Below are positions 1 through 7,380 of a stretch of DNA of 11,483 bases, piece after piece. The stretch is from Legionellales bacterium UBA5158. GTDB lineage: Bacteria; Pseudomonadota; Gammaproteobacteria; DSM-16500. Where the stretch lies: positions 3,201 through 14,683 of the forward strand of contig DHXK01000014.1 of the NCBI GenBank assembly GCA_002413665.1. Direction: 5' to 3'. Every line of letters begins with the position of its first letter. The stretch's first letter is position 1. Position numbers and translations under genes: made by a program. The notes under the pieces were generated by a model that saw only the letters and a program-made list of their open reading frames with translations, was not told the origin of the DNA and ran no database searches.

Positions 1-219
1 GGGGCTTTATTAGTACCAGCACTGAGCTTGATGGCCACAATTGATGGACAACAAGTTTTTAAAGTTATCGATAACAAAGCTCAGGCTATAGCCGTTGCCC
101 TAGGTCAGCGCACAGAAACGAGTGTGGAAATTGTAAAAGGATTAGTAGTGGGTGATGAAATCGTAGTCGCGGGTCAGTTTAAAATTAAAGATGGTTCCAC
201 TATTAATGTGAAGTCTTAG
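1..219 (+). CDS. RND efflux periplasmic adaptor (membrane fusion) subunit, C-terminal end only
   Basis: Only the last 72 codons lie in the window; the reading frame is open from base 1, so the gene begins upstream. The visible part reads as the final beta-barrel and membrane-proximal domain of an AcrA/MexE-type adaptor: it opens with a LVPALS segment, followed by a V-x-V-x-x-G beta pattern, then the typical GLVVGDEIVVAGQFKIKDGS close, where the family has 'GL..GD.VV..G..KL.DG..V'. Adaptors of this kind bridge the inner-membrane RND pump to an outer-membrane TolC-like channel. The stop codon at 217-219 abuts the start of the RND permease, which supports a single operon and a matched pump pair. 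TTG and ATG codons at 28-33 are internal, not starts. No outer-membrane factor gene is in view, so the complex may use an upstream or unlinked TolC. Confidence 0.85.
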   Translation, partial: GALLVPALSLMATIDGQQVFKVIDNKAQAIAVALGQRTETSVEIVKGLVVGDEIVVAGQFKIKDGSTINVKS

Positions 220-222
220 GTG

Positions 223-3200
223 ATGTTTACTGATTTTTTTATTCGCCGTCCTGCATTTACTATTGTTTTTATTTTAATTATTACTATCGTTGGTCTGTTG
301 AGCTATTCTTCTTTACCGGTACGCTGGATACCCAGTGTACATCCTCCTGTTGTTTCAATTTTTTCAGGTTACCCTGGAGCGAGTGCAAGTTTAATTGAAA
401 GCCAAATTACGACTCCGATTGAAGCTTCATTATCAGGGATTGATGGTGTTGAAACACTGACATCAAATAGCAGTCAGGGTAGCAGTAACATTACGCTTAA
501 TTTTAAACAAGGTCGTAATATAGATGCTGCGGTGGAAGATGTGCGTGGAAGTTTAGCGCGCATGAATGGTGTGCTACCTAAAGATGTAAATCTGCCCATA
601 GTTTCTCGAGCAGATACAGATGATATGCCTATTTTATTTCTCGCCTTTTCTAATCCAACACTCTCAGAAAAACAAGTCAGTGATTATGTAGATCAGTTCA
701 TTGTTCCTCGTTTACAAACGATTGATGGCGTTGCTACTGTCATGACATATGGTAGACGTACTTCAGCATTGCGAATATGGTTAGATCCCGCAAAGATGGC
801 AGCATCACGTGTGACAGTAGATGACATTACAGAAGTATTAATGAGTCAAAATGTGCAGATGCCTAGTGGGCAAATACGTATGAGTGATCGTTATTATAAT
901 GTAGTCACCAATGAAACTTTAAACTCAATCGATGAATTTAATAATTTAATCTTACGTAATGATAGCAATCAAATAGTCCGTTTAAAAAATGTAGCTGAAG
1001 TAGTTGTTGCACCAGTTAATAAGGATTCAGCTTTTCGTGTACAGGGTCAAACGGCAATGGCTTTAGGAATTATTCCTCAATCAACTGCTAATCCATTGGA
1101 TGTTTCCTCGGCTGTTTTAAAATCATTTAAAGACATCACAAAATCTTTACCAGCAGGTATGCAAGCCAACGTTGTTTACAACCAAGCAAATTTTATTCGT
1201 GCATCAGTCCATAGTGTTTATGAAGCTTTATTTGAAGCTATCATTTGTGTATTGGCTGTGATTTTTTTATTTTTAGCGAATTGGCGTGCCACGCTCATTC
1301 CTGTTGTCACTATACCAGTTTGTTTAGTCAGTACTTTTGCCCTTTTACATATCTTTCATTTTAGCATTAACACAATTACGTTAATGGCTTTTGTATTAGC
1401 GATAGGCCTAGTGGTAGACGACGCTATTGTGATGCTGGAAAATATATCGCGACATATTGAAAATGGCATGACGCCACTTTCTGCAGCTTTAAAAGGCAGC
1501 CGCGAAATGATATTTCCTATTATTGCTATGACGTTAACATTAGCTGCAGTTTATACACCAATTGCCTTTACTACAGGTATATTAAGCTCTGTTTTTAGTG
1601 AGTTTGCATTAACCCTTGCTGGTGCAGTTTTAATTTCAGGTGTAGTTGCTTTAACATTATCACCCATGATGTGTTCACGTCTTTTGGTTAGACAATCAGA
1701 AAGTCGATATGGTTTTTGGGTCACCAAAAAATTAAATAGTTTGCAATTATATTACAAAAAAATACTTTCCCTTATACTTCAAAAACGTGTTTATATTTTA
1801 ATTTTTTTGGGTTGTGTGGCAGCGTTAGGCTACGGTGTGTATCGAACGCTTCCTTCTGAACTTGCGCCCGCAGAAGACAGAGATGAAATTAACGTTTATG
1901 TTTCTGCTCCACATGATGCCAGCTTTCAATACACGAATGCATATGTAAAACAGCTGGAAGCGATCTATAATAAAATTCCTGAGGTTTCATCTTACTTAGC
2001 AGGAGTGGGTGAAGGATCTCCTTCATCATCGTATCAGGTTTTAAATTTGAAACCTTGGTACCAACGACATCGTAGCGCACAACAAATCGCAGAAGCCTTA
2101 ACAGCAGAAGTGGGTGATATACCTGGCGTAAAAGTTTCAGCCTACGTACCTCCTTCACCTTTGACATGGTTTAGTGGTAGTCAAGGTGATAGCGTTGCGT
2201 TGGCCGTCATGTCGGTTGGCGAATATAAAGACTTGCATACTGTTATGCAGCAGTTTGTAGACGCAGCAAAAAAATATCCTCAATTTTTACGAGTAAACAG
2301 TCGTTTAAAATGGGATAGAAATCAATTTGAAGTGAGCATAGATCGCGAAAAAATTTCGGATTTGCATATTGCTCTGCCTAGTATTATCAATACTATTTCC
2401 ACATTAATTGCGGGCAGAACTGCAGGAAAATTTGAGTTTGGTGGAAAGCAATACGACATCATGCTGCAAATGAATCAAAGTGCATTGGCTAATCCAAATA
2501 TTATTCCTCAGCTTTATGTACGTAGTGTAGATAATAATATCGTTCCACTCAGCGATTTTGTTGAGATACATGAAACGACTAATCCAGGATCACTTCCACA
2601 TTTCGAACGTTTACGTTCTGATAATTTATTTGCTAGTTTAGCGCCTGGCTACACCATCGCTGATGCAGTGACTCTACTCGAAAATCTTTCACAAAAAGTC
2701 TTACCGGATAATATGAAAATTGCTTTTTTAGGTGAGGCTCGAAATTATTTAGAATCAAGTCATAAAATGGCATTAACATTTTTGTTAGCCATTATTTTCA
2801 TTTACTTAGTCTTGGTTGCTCAATTTGAAAGTTTCATTGACCCCTTTATTATTTTATTAACTGTCCCTTTTGCTGTTATAGGCGCTTTATTTGCCTTGAA
2901 AATGACAGGTGGCTCGCTTAATATTTATAGTAATATTGGATTAGTCACATTAATTGGTTTGATTGCAAAGCACGGGATTTTAATGACAGAATTTGCAAAT
3001 AAATCACGTGAAGCAGGCAATTCAATTCATGAAGCCATCATGAGTGCCGCTATGTTGCGTTTACGACCTATATTGATGACCACAGCAGCAATGTTACTGG
3101 GTGCTCTTCCATTAGCATTAGCCTTTGGCCCAGGTGCTGAAACCCGCCAACAAATTGGTTGGGTAATAGTGGGTGGCTTGTTGGTAGGCACGTTTTTTTC

Positions 3201-3300
3201 TCTTATTGTCGTTCCTATGGCTTACACTTTTTTATCGAGATTTAAAAAAGTGACACCCGTATTAACAAATGAGAAAATACGCGAAATGAATTTAACTTAG
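223..3300 (+). CDS. RND efflux pump inner-membrane permease (HAE1/AcrB class)
   Basis: The product is 1025 aa from the ATG at 223, with a GTG at 220 as the alternative start; the MFTDFFIRRP opening is the standard RND start. The length fits proton-driven HAE1 pumps (about 1020-1050 aa). It shows the usual duplicated layout: TM1 (about residues 8-28), a large periplasmic loop, TM2-6 (about 335-480), a second TM start near 520-540, a second periplasmic loop, and TM8-12 from about 850. The proton-relay residues are present: Asp399-Asp400 in GLVVDDAIVMLEN (equivalent to AcrB D407/D408) and Lys916 in LIGLIAKHGILMTEFAN (equivalent to AcrB K940). It should work as a trimer with the adaptor encoded immediately upstream, exporting amphipathic compounds. 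The substrate cannot be read from the sequence. There is no heavy-metal (CusA-like) methionine signature and the length fits multidrug-type pumps. The spacing of zero to three bases from the adaptor stop suggests translational coupling. Confidence 0.95.
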   Translation: MFTDFFIRRPAFTIVFILIITIVGLLSYSSLPVRWIPSVHPPVVSIFSGYPGASASLIESQITTPIEASLSGIDGVETLTSNSSQGSSNITLNFKQGRNIDAAVEDVRGSLARMNGVLPKDVNLPIVSRADTDDMPILFLAFSNPTLSEKQVSDYVDQFIVPRLQTIDGVATVMTYGRRTSALRIWLDPAKMAASRVTVDDITEVLMSQNVQMPSGQIRMSDRYYNVVTNETLNSIDEFNNLILRNDSNQIVRLKNVAEVVVAPVNKDSAFRVQGQTAMALGIIPQSTANPLDVSSAVLKSFKDITKSLPAGMQANVVYNQANFIRASVHSVYEALFEAIICVLAVIFLFLANWRATLIPVVTIPVCLVSTFALLHIFHFSINTITLMAFVLAIGLVVDDAIVMLENISRHIENGMTPLSAALKGSREMIFPIIAMTLTLAAVYTPIAFTTGILSSVFSEFALTLAGAVLISGVVALTLSPMMCSRLLVRQSESRYGFWVTKKLNSLQLYYKKILSLILQKRVYILIFLGCVAALGYGVYRTLPSELAPAEDRDEINVYVSAPHDASFQYTNAYVKQLEAIYNKIPEVSSYLAGVGEGSPSSSYQVLNLKPWYQRHRSAQQIAEALTAEVGDIPGVKVSAYVPPSPLTWFSGSQGDSVALAVMSVGEYKDLHTVMQQFVDAAKKYPQFLRVNSRLKWDRNQFEVSIDREKISDLHIALPSIINTISTLIAGRTAGKFEFGGKQYDIMLQMNQSALANPNIIPQLYVRSVDNNIVPLSDFVEIHETTNPGSLPHFERLRSDNLFASLAPGYTIADAVTLLENLSQKVLPDNMKIAFLGEARNYLESSHKMALTFLLAIIFIYLVLVAQFESFIDPFIILLTVPFAVIGALFALKMTGGSLNIYSNIGLVTLIGLIAKHGILMTEFANKSREAGNSIHEAIMSAAMLRLRPILMTTAAMLLGALPLALAFGPGAETRQQIGWVIVGGLLVGTFFSLIVVPMAYTFLSRFKKVTPVLTNEKIREMNLT

Positions 3301-3327
3301 TATTTGCAAGAATGAGAGGGTAGGCAA

Positions 3328-3879
3328 ATGAAAAATATGCTTTATGATTTTTTACCAGTTTTATTATTTTTTATTACATTTAAAATTTATGGTATTTATG
3401 TTGCTACCACCGTAGGTATTGTTGCTACAGCATTGCAAGTGCTAATCACTTTGGTATGGAAACGTCGTGTGGATAAACAGCAATTAATCACTCTAGCTGT
3501 ATTTGCTATATTTGGTGGAATGACACTCTATTTTCATAATCCTCTTTTTGTTAAATGGAAGCCGACCGTTATATTTTGGATTTTTGGTTTAGCTTTTTTA
3601 ATTAGTCGATATGTAGGTAAAAAACCATTAATACAACGCATGCTAGAAGGTATGCTAGAGCAACAGGCTGCTAGCGTTCCTCTTTCTTTATGGGATAAAC
3701 TCAATCTTGCTTGGGCTGCTTTTTTTATATTTTTAGGCACCATCAACATTTATGTCGCATATTCATATAGTACTGAAACATGGGTTAACTTCAAAGTGTT
3801 CGGAATCTTAAGTATGCTCATAGTCTTTAGCTTTTTGCAGGCAGCTTGCTTATCAAAACATCTTACTGAGACAAAATAG
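3328..3879 (+). CDS. yciB: Inner-membrane septation/envelope protein A (YciB/IspZ family)
   Basis: This 183-aa protein is almost entirely hydrophobic, with about five to six membrane spans (roughly residues 6-24, 26-43, 52-68, 78-94, 126-146, 155-175). It matches YciB in length and in the start MKNMLYDFLPVLLFFITFK, the internal HNPLFVKWKPTVIFW segment, and a late WVNFKVFG motif. In Escherichia coli YciB is an inner-membrane protein linked to cell division and envelope integrity; the older name, intracellular septation protein A, comes from Shigella. A clear ribosome binding site (GAGGG, about 3316-3320) sits 7 nt before the ATG. It lies 27 nt after the RND permease with no visible terminator, so read-through from the pump operon is possible. 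bolA follows after 2 nt, so those two are very likely cotranscribed. Confidence 0.93.
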   Translation: MKNMLYDFLPVLLFFITFKIYGIYVATTVGIVATALQVLITLVWKRRVDKQQLITLAVFAIFGGMTLYFHNPLFVKWKPTVIFWIFGLAFLISRYVGKKPLIQRMLEGMLEQQAASVPLSLWDKLNLAWAAFFIFLGTINIYVAYSYSTETWVNFKVFGILSMLIVFSFLQAACLSKHLTETK

Positions 3880-3881
3880 AA

Positions 3882-4148
3882 ATGGAAACAACGCAACGTA
3901 TCGCCATCATACATGAGCGATTACAAAATGCTTTATCGCCCACAAAATTGGAAATCATAGATGATAGCGAGAAACATCGTGGACATGTAGGAAGTCGTGA
4001 TGGAGCAGGGCATTATACGCTGAAAATCTCGGCAATTTGTTTGCAAGGTAAATCTCGTATTGATGCCCATAGAGAGATTTATGCTTTACTAAACGATTTA
4101 ATTCCAACGCAGATTCATGCTCTGCAAATCTTTATTCAACCTGATTAA
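3882..4148 (+). CDS. bolA: BolA/IbaG family protein
   Basis: This 88-aa protein has the length and pattern of BolA-like proteins: an N-terminal helix (residues 1-20), the conserved loop SEKHRGH (about 29-35), the beta-strand HYTLKISA, and the C-terminal helix-turn KSRIDAHREIYALL...IHALQI. In this family the conserved histidines, together with a monothiol glutaredoxin, help bind a [2Fe-2S] cluster; BolA itself affects cell shape and stress responses. The start is 2 nt after the yciB stop, with only a weak purine stretch upstream, which fits translational coupling. It could equally be named an IbaG/YrbA-type member; the length and the yciB neighbour make plain BolA family the safe call. The stop codon overlaps, on the opposite strand, the stop of the SPFH gene. 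Confidence 0.9.
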   Translation: METTQRIAIIHERLQNALSPTKLEIIDDSEKHRGHVGSRDGAGHYTLKISAICLQGKSRIDAHREIYALLNDLIPTQIHALQIFIQPD

Positions 4149-5056
4149 GGTTCGTCATGAATATTTTTTGCCGCAAGATTCCCTGTGATAATATTTTCAC
4201 GTATTTGAGTGGCTAATTCTTTCAGTCCACCAGGTGAATGAGGAAGTAAAATAGTATTGCTTTTAGATTTCGCACCAATTTCTTTTAGCGTGTCATAATA
4301 CTGTGCCATCATGACTAAGCTCATCACATCAGATGCACTGACACCCGTTATGCTTTGACTTTGATTGAAGTTTTCAATTGATTGTTTTAAGCCTTCAATA
4401 ATTGCTTTGCGTTGATTAGCAACACCAATACCTTGAAGCTTCATGCTTTCTGCTTCAGCTTCAGCTTTTTTAACGATGAGAATTTTTTCGGCTTCACCTT
4501 TTTCTTGAGCCGCCATGCGTAAACGTTGTTGTTCGTTTATTTCATTCATAGCCGCTTTTACTTTTTCATCAGGATCAATATTGGTGACTAATGCTTTCAA
4601 GATGTCATACCCAAAGTCTGACATTAGATCTGCTAATTCATTTTTAACAGCAATTGCAATGCTATCTTTCTTTTCAAAAACATCATCTAAAATCATTTTA
4701 GGAACTTCAGCGCGAATCACATCAAATACAAAAGATTCAATTTGTTTATCAGCATTTGTTAATTTATAAAACGCATCAAAAATCTTTTCGGGTTTCACAT
4801 GATATTGTACTGACACAGTCATATGAATAAAGACATTATCTTTCGTTTTAGTTTCTAGCATAACATCAAGCTGTTGAATGCGGAGACTGAGGGAACCTTT
4901 TCTCCATTCAATAATAGGAATAATAAAATTGATGCCTGCATCAGCAGCACGATTAAATTTTCCTAAGCGTTCTACGATGGCGACTGTTTGTTGATCGACT
5001 ATAAAAAAAGAATAATAAACTAAAAGAAATAGCAATAAAATGACGCCATAAACCAT
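4145..5056 (-). CDS. SPFH/band-7 membrane protein, similar to plant HIR proteins
   Basis: I start this gene at the ATG at 5056 (303 aa) because a strong GGAGG lies 8 nt upstream; an in-frame ATG at 5098 would add 14 residues but has no ribosome binding site. An N-terminal membrane span (about residues 3-20) is followed by the SPFH/prohibitin domain (about 21-190) with LGKFNRAADAGINFIIPI and the LRIQQLDVMLETKTKDNVF block. Next comes an Ala/Glu-rich coiled-coil (about 180-205), then a conserved C-terminal part with GVSASDVMSLVMMAQYYDTL, KEIGAKSKSNT and PHSPGG. These C-terminal motifs match, from memory, plant hypersensitive-induced reaction proteins rather than HflK/HflC or the QmcA type. SPFH proteins form large membrane-associated oligomers and scaffolds; the partner here is unknown. 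No NfeD-like partner gene is adjacent. It is a single gene on the minus strand, separated from aroC by a GC-rich inverted repeat. Confidence 0.88.
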   Translation of the reverse strand: MVYGVILLLFLLVYYSFFIVDQQTVAIVERLGKFNRAADAGINFIIPIIEWRKGSLSLRIQQLDVMLETKTKDNVFIHMTVSVQYHVKPEKIFDAFYKLTNADKQIESFVFDVIRAEVPKMILDDVFEKKDSIAIAVKNELADLMSDFGYDILKALVTNIDPDEKVKAAMNEINEQQRLRMAAQEKGEAEKILIVKKAEAEAESMKLQGIGVANQRKAIIEGLKQSIENFNQSQSITGVSASDVMSLVMMAQYYDTLKEIGAKSKSNTILLPHSPGGLKELATQIRENIITGNLAAKNIHDEP

Positions 5057-5064
5057 AGCCGCAG

Positions 5065-5069
5065 CCTCC
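5065..5069 (-). promoter_or_regulatory. Ribosome binding site that fixes the SPFH gene start
   Basis: Read on the minus strand this is GGAGG, 8 nt before the ATG at 5056-5054. It is a full anti-Shine-Dalgarno match. No comparable site precedes the longer in-frame ATG at 5098, whose upstream sequence on that strand is a CTCTCTAAAAAT-type stretch. Confidence 0.75.
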
Positions 5070-5148
5070 AGTGTGTCTTGATTTATAGATCTTAGCATAT
5101 TTTTAGAGAGTGGTAGTTTTATTAGCTAATAGTAATATTAGTGGGGGA

Positions 5149-5217
5149 ACCGAGCCGCGACCGTCAGGGAGTGTCGCCCAACATGTAGTGATCACTCCCT
5201 GACGCTCGCGGCTCGGT
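5149..5217. repeat. GC-rich long inverted repeat (REP/MITE-like palindrome)
   Basis: Two 25-nt arms (5149-5173 and 5193-5217) are reverse complements except for one C/C mismatch (5161 against 5205), with a 19-nt loop (5174-5192). The arm begins ACCGAGCCGCGA and continues CGTCAGGGAGTG after the mismatched base. Each arm is about 70% G+C, whereas the flanks and the genome around it are strongly AT-rich, so it stands out as foreign to the local composition. Neither strand has a proper T-run after the hairpin, which argues against a classical intrinsic terminator. A dispersed REP/BIME-type element or the remnant of a small non-autonomous transposable element is more likely. I see no clear target-site duplication. 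It lies after the aroC 3' end and upstream of the SPFH gene, and as RNA could protect the aroC transcript end. Confidence 0.8.
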
Positions 5218-5253
5218 ATTTATGACTAAACTTCAATAATATAGATGTGAATA

Positions 5254-6315
5254 TTAACGAGAATTCTGGCCTCTGTCGCGCAACACATGATCCATCAATA
5301 CTAATGCCAACATAGACTCAACAATAGGGGTTGCGCGCAGAGCTACACACGGATCATGACGACCCGTAGTGACTACTTGCACTGATTTATTGTTAGTATC
5401 AATCGAATGACCGACTTTTCGAATACTGGGAGTAGGTTTAAATGCCACGCTAGCTAAAATAGTTTGACCAGTAGAAATACCCCCTAAAATGCCCCCAGAG
5501 TGGTTATTTAAGAATCCATCAGGTGTCATTTCATCACGATGCGAGGAGCCTTTTTGTGTAATACAATCAAACCCAGCGCCAATTTCAACGCCTTTAACAG
5601 CATTAATACTCATCAAAGCATGTGCGATTTCCGCATCCAAACGATCAAATACGGGCTCACCCAACCCCACCGGGACATTTGTAGCCTGGACGTTGATTCT
5701 AGCGCCTATTGAATCACCTTCTTTTCTGAGATTATCGATGAAGCTTTCTAATTCGAGTATTTTGGAAGGATCAGGACAAAAGAAGGGGTTTTTTTCAATT
5801 TCTTGACTATCTTTGACTTCAATAATGATGGGGCCTAATTGAGCTAAATACCCTTGAATAACAATGTTATAGCGTTCAAATAAATATTTTTTTGCGATTG
5901 CACCAGCAGCAACTCGCATAACAGTTTCACGAGCAGAGGCGCGTCCACCGCCACGATAATCCCGGTGACCATACTTCATTTGATAGGTAAAATCAGCATG
6001 CCCAGGTCTAAATTGATCTTTGATTTTTTCGTAATCGCGCGGACGCTGATCTGTGTTGGCTACTAATAAACCAATCGGTGTGCCTGTTGTTTTGCCCTCA
6101 AAAATACCAGATAAAATTTGAATTTCATCTTTCTCACGACGTTGCGACGTAAACTTGGAGCTGCCAGGCCGGCGCCTATCTAACTCTTTTTGAATATCGG
6201 ATTCTTGAATTTCAAGACCAGGAGGGCAACCATCAATAATGCAACCATAGGCAGGCCCATGACTTTCACCAAAGGTTGTCACTGAAAATAGTTTACCTAA
6301 AGTATTACCTGACAT
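5254..6315 (-). CDS. aroC: Chorismate synthase
   Basis: Chorismate synthase (EC 4.2.3.5) carries out the last shikimate-pathway step, 5-enolpyruvylshikimate-3-phosphate to chorismate, using reduced FMN, in the cytoplasm. At 353 aa it has normal length. All family signatures are present: GNTLGKLFSVTTFGESHG (residues 3-20, with the conserved His19), GHRDYRGGGRASARET (116-131), and RHDPCVALRATPIVESM near the C-terminus (319-335). Internally, HRDEMTPDGF and NNHSGGILGGISTG also match. The ATG follows the prmB stop by 8 nt. No good ribosome binding site is visible (the preceding bases are CCCT), so expression probably depends on translational coupling to prmB. prmB-aroC is a conserved pair in gammaproteobacteria. 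Confidence 0.98.
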   Translation of the reverse strand: MSGNTLGKLFSVTTFGESHGPAYGCIIDGCPPGLEIQESDIQKELDRRRPGSSKFTSQRREKDEIQILSGIFEGKTTGTPIGLLVANTDQRPRDYEKIKDQFRPGHADFTYQMKYGHRDYRGGGRASARETVMRVAAGAIAKKYLFERYNIVIQGYLAQLGPIIIEVKDSQEIEKNPFFCPDPSKILELESFIDNLRKEGDSIGARINVQATNVPVGLGEPVFDRLDAEIAHALMSINAVKGVEIGAGFDCITQKGSSHRDEMTPDGFLNNHSGGILGGISTGQTILASVAFKPTPSIRKVGHSIDTNNKSVQVVTTGRHDPCVALRATPIVESMLALVLMDHVLRDRGQNSR

Positions 6316-6323
6316 AGGGCTGC

Positions 6324-7232
6324 TTACTCAATGAAAAGACTTTGGGAAGCAGACAATTGCTCAGCAGTTAATAAAAATACGCCACCGCCTCCATGCTGAA
6401 AATCAAGCCAAGTAAACGGAATTCCTGGGAATCGATCTACCAAAGCATGCTCACTGTTACCGACTTCAATAATGAGAATACCGTTAGAATCCAGGTACTC
6501 GGTAGCGGTTTGTAAAATCCGCATGACTAAATCCAAGCCGTCTTCTCCTGCACTTAATCCCATTCGTGGTTCATGATGATATTCTTTTGGTAAGTCCGCC
6601 ATATCTTCTGCATCGACGTAGGGGGGATTGCTGATAATAATGTTAAACTTTTGTTTAGGAATTGCCTGAAACAAATCAGAGTCATAAAGAGTTACATTTT
6701 GTTCTACTTTATGACGTTGCACATTAATACGAGCTACTGCTAATGCATCTGTTGAAATATCGCTTGCCACTACGTGCGCTGCTGGAAACGCTTTAGCACA
6801 AGCAATAGCAATGCAACCACTACCTGTACACAAATCTAAAATAGAATAAATATCTTCTGGCTCAATCCAGGGTTGGAATTGACTTTCAATTAATTCTGCA
6901 AGGGGTGAACGAGGGATAAGAACTCTTTCATCCACATAAAACGACAAGTTAGCGAACCAAGCTTCATTGGTTAAATAAGGAAGAGGAATACGCTCACCTA
7001 TGCGTCGTTCTATCAGTGTCACAATTTGTTCTCGTTCATCAGTGGTCAGTCTTGCCTCTAGAGTCACTGGATAAAGATCATGTGTTAAATGTAATGTATT
7101 AAAAATCAAAGCGACTGCTTCATCCCAAGCATTCTCTGTGCCATGGCCGTAGTAGAGTCCTGCTTTATTGAAGCGACTGACCGCCCAACGAATATGGTCG
7201 CGGATAGTATGTAAATCTGTTAAGTCGGTCAT
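6324..7232 (-). CDS. prmB: Ribosomal protein L3 N5-glutamine methyltransferase
   Basis: PrmB methylates a glutamine side chain of ribosomal protein L3 using S-adenosylmethionine during ribosome assembly. The 302-aa length is typical. The class I methyltransferase SAM-binding motif I is DLCTGSGCIAI (residues 133-143), the acidic strand end is VVASDIS (154-160), and the glutamine-binding NPPY motif is at 202-205 (SNPPYVDAEDM). The N-terminal helical part and the segment PLPYLTNEAWFANLSFYVDERVLIPRSPLAELIE distinguish PrmB from PrmC, which has a different substrate-recognition domain. Its position directly before aroC agrees with the E. coli order. A TAGGG stretch 8 nt before the ATG can serve as ribosome binding site, and a plausible promoter lies at 7264-7291. 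Confidence 0.95.
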   Translation of the reverse strand: MTDLTDLHTIRDHIRWAVSRFNKAGLYYGHGTENAWDEAVALIFNTLHLTHDLYPVTLEARLTTDEREQIVTLIERRIGERIPLPYLTNEAWFANLSFYVDERVLIPRSPLAELIESQFQPWIEPEDIYSILDLCTGSGCIAIACAKAFPAAHVVASDISTDALAVARINVQRHKVEQNVTLYDSDLFQAIPKQKFNIIISNPPYVDAEDMADLPKEYHHEPRMGLSAGEDGLDLVMRILQTATEYLDSNGILIIEVGNSEHALVDRFPGIPFTWLDFQHGGGGVFLLTAEQLSASQSLFIE

Positions 7233-7263
7233 GGCGTATACCCTATTAAAAATTGTTTATCGC

Positions 7264-7291
7264 ATTTTAACAGTCTTGGGTGAATTATAAA
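7264..7291 (-). promoter_or_regulatory. Candidate promoter for prmB-aroC
   Basis: On the minus strand a -35-like TTTATA (7291-7286) and a -10-like TAAAAT (7269-7264) are separated by 16 bp. The predicted transcript start would be near 7257, giving a leader of about 25 nt before prmB. Both boxes deviate from consensus and AT-rich DNA produces such matches by chance, so this is tentative. It lies back to back with the nagZ promoter. Confidence 0.35.
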
Positions 7292-7302
7292 AATGCTGTG
7301 TG

Positions 7303-7308
7303 TATAAT
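7303..7308 (+). promoter_or_regulatory. Candidate -10 box for nagZ
   Basis: A perfect TATAAT sits 73 nt before the nagZ ATG. The best -35 at normal spacing (GTGAAT, 7280-7285, 17 bp) is weak, and a TTGGGT at 7276-7281 is too far. The expected transcript starts near 7315, so the leader of about 65 nt would include the hairpin at 7323-7344 and the micro-ORF at 7348-7365. Confidence 0.45.
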
Positions 7309-7322
7309 GCCATAGCTATTTC

Positions 7323-7344
7323 CCTTCTCCCACAAGGGGAGAGG
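7323..7344 (+). repeat. Small GC-rich hairpin in the nagZ leader
   Basis: An 8-bp stem with one bulged T (7325) pairs CC and TCTCCC with GGGAGA and GG around an ACAAG loop (7332-7336). It lies between the predicted promoter and nagZ. The sequence type (TCTCCC-acaag-GGGAGA) looks like a degenerate dispersed intergenic repeat. It has no T-run, so it is not an intrinsic terminator. The right arm also supplies a GGAG-rich stretch that could act as ribosome binding site for the ATG at 7348. Confidence 0.4.
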
Positions 7345-7380
7345 CAAATGCGAAAAGATATTTGATCTACGGAGCAATGT

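Noticed and set aside
1889..2167. Open frame of 92 aa on the minus strand within the RND permease
   Set aside because: It lies wholly inside a well-supported conserved gene, has no recognisable motif or ribosome binding site, and its composition is that of an antisense shadow.
5121..5141. Short AT-rich palindromes (ATTAGCTAAT, and CTAATA paired with TATTAG)
   Set aside because: Such short dyads are expected by chance in DNA this AT-rich, and no promoter boxes with proper spacing accompany them.
5149..5217. Long inverted repeat as an intrinsic terminator of aroC
   Set aside because: Read on the aroC strand the stem is followed by TCCCCC, not a T-run, and on the other strand by ATTTATG. It is too long and GC-rich for a standard terminator, so I call it a repeat element, though it may still block or protect RNA ends.
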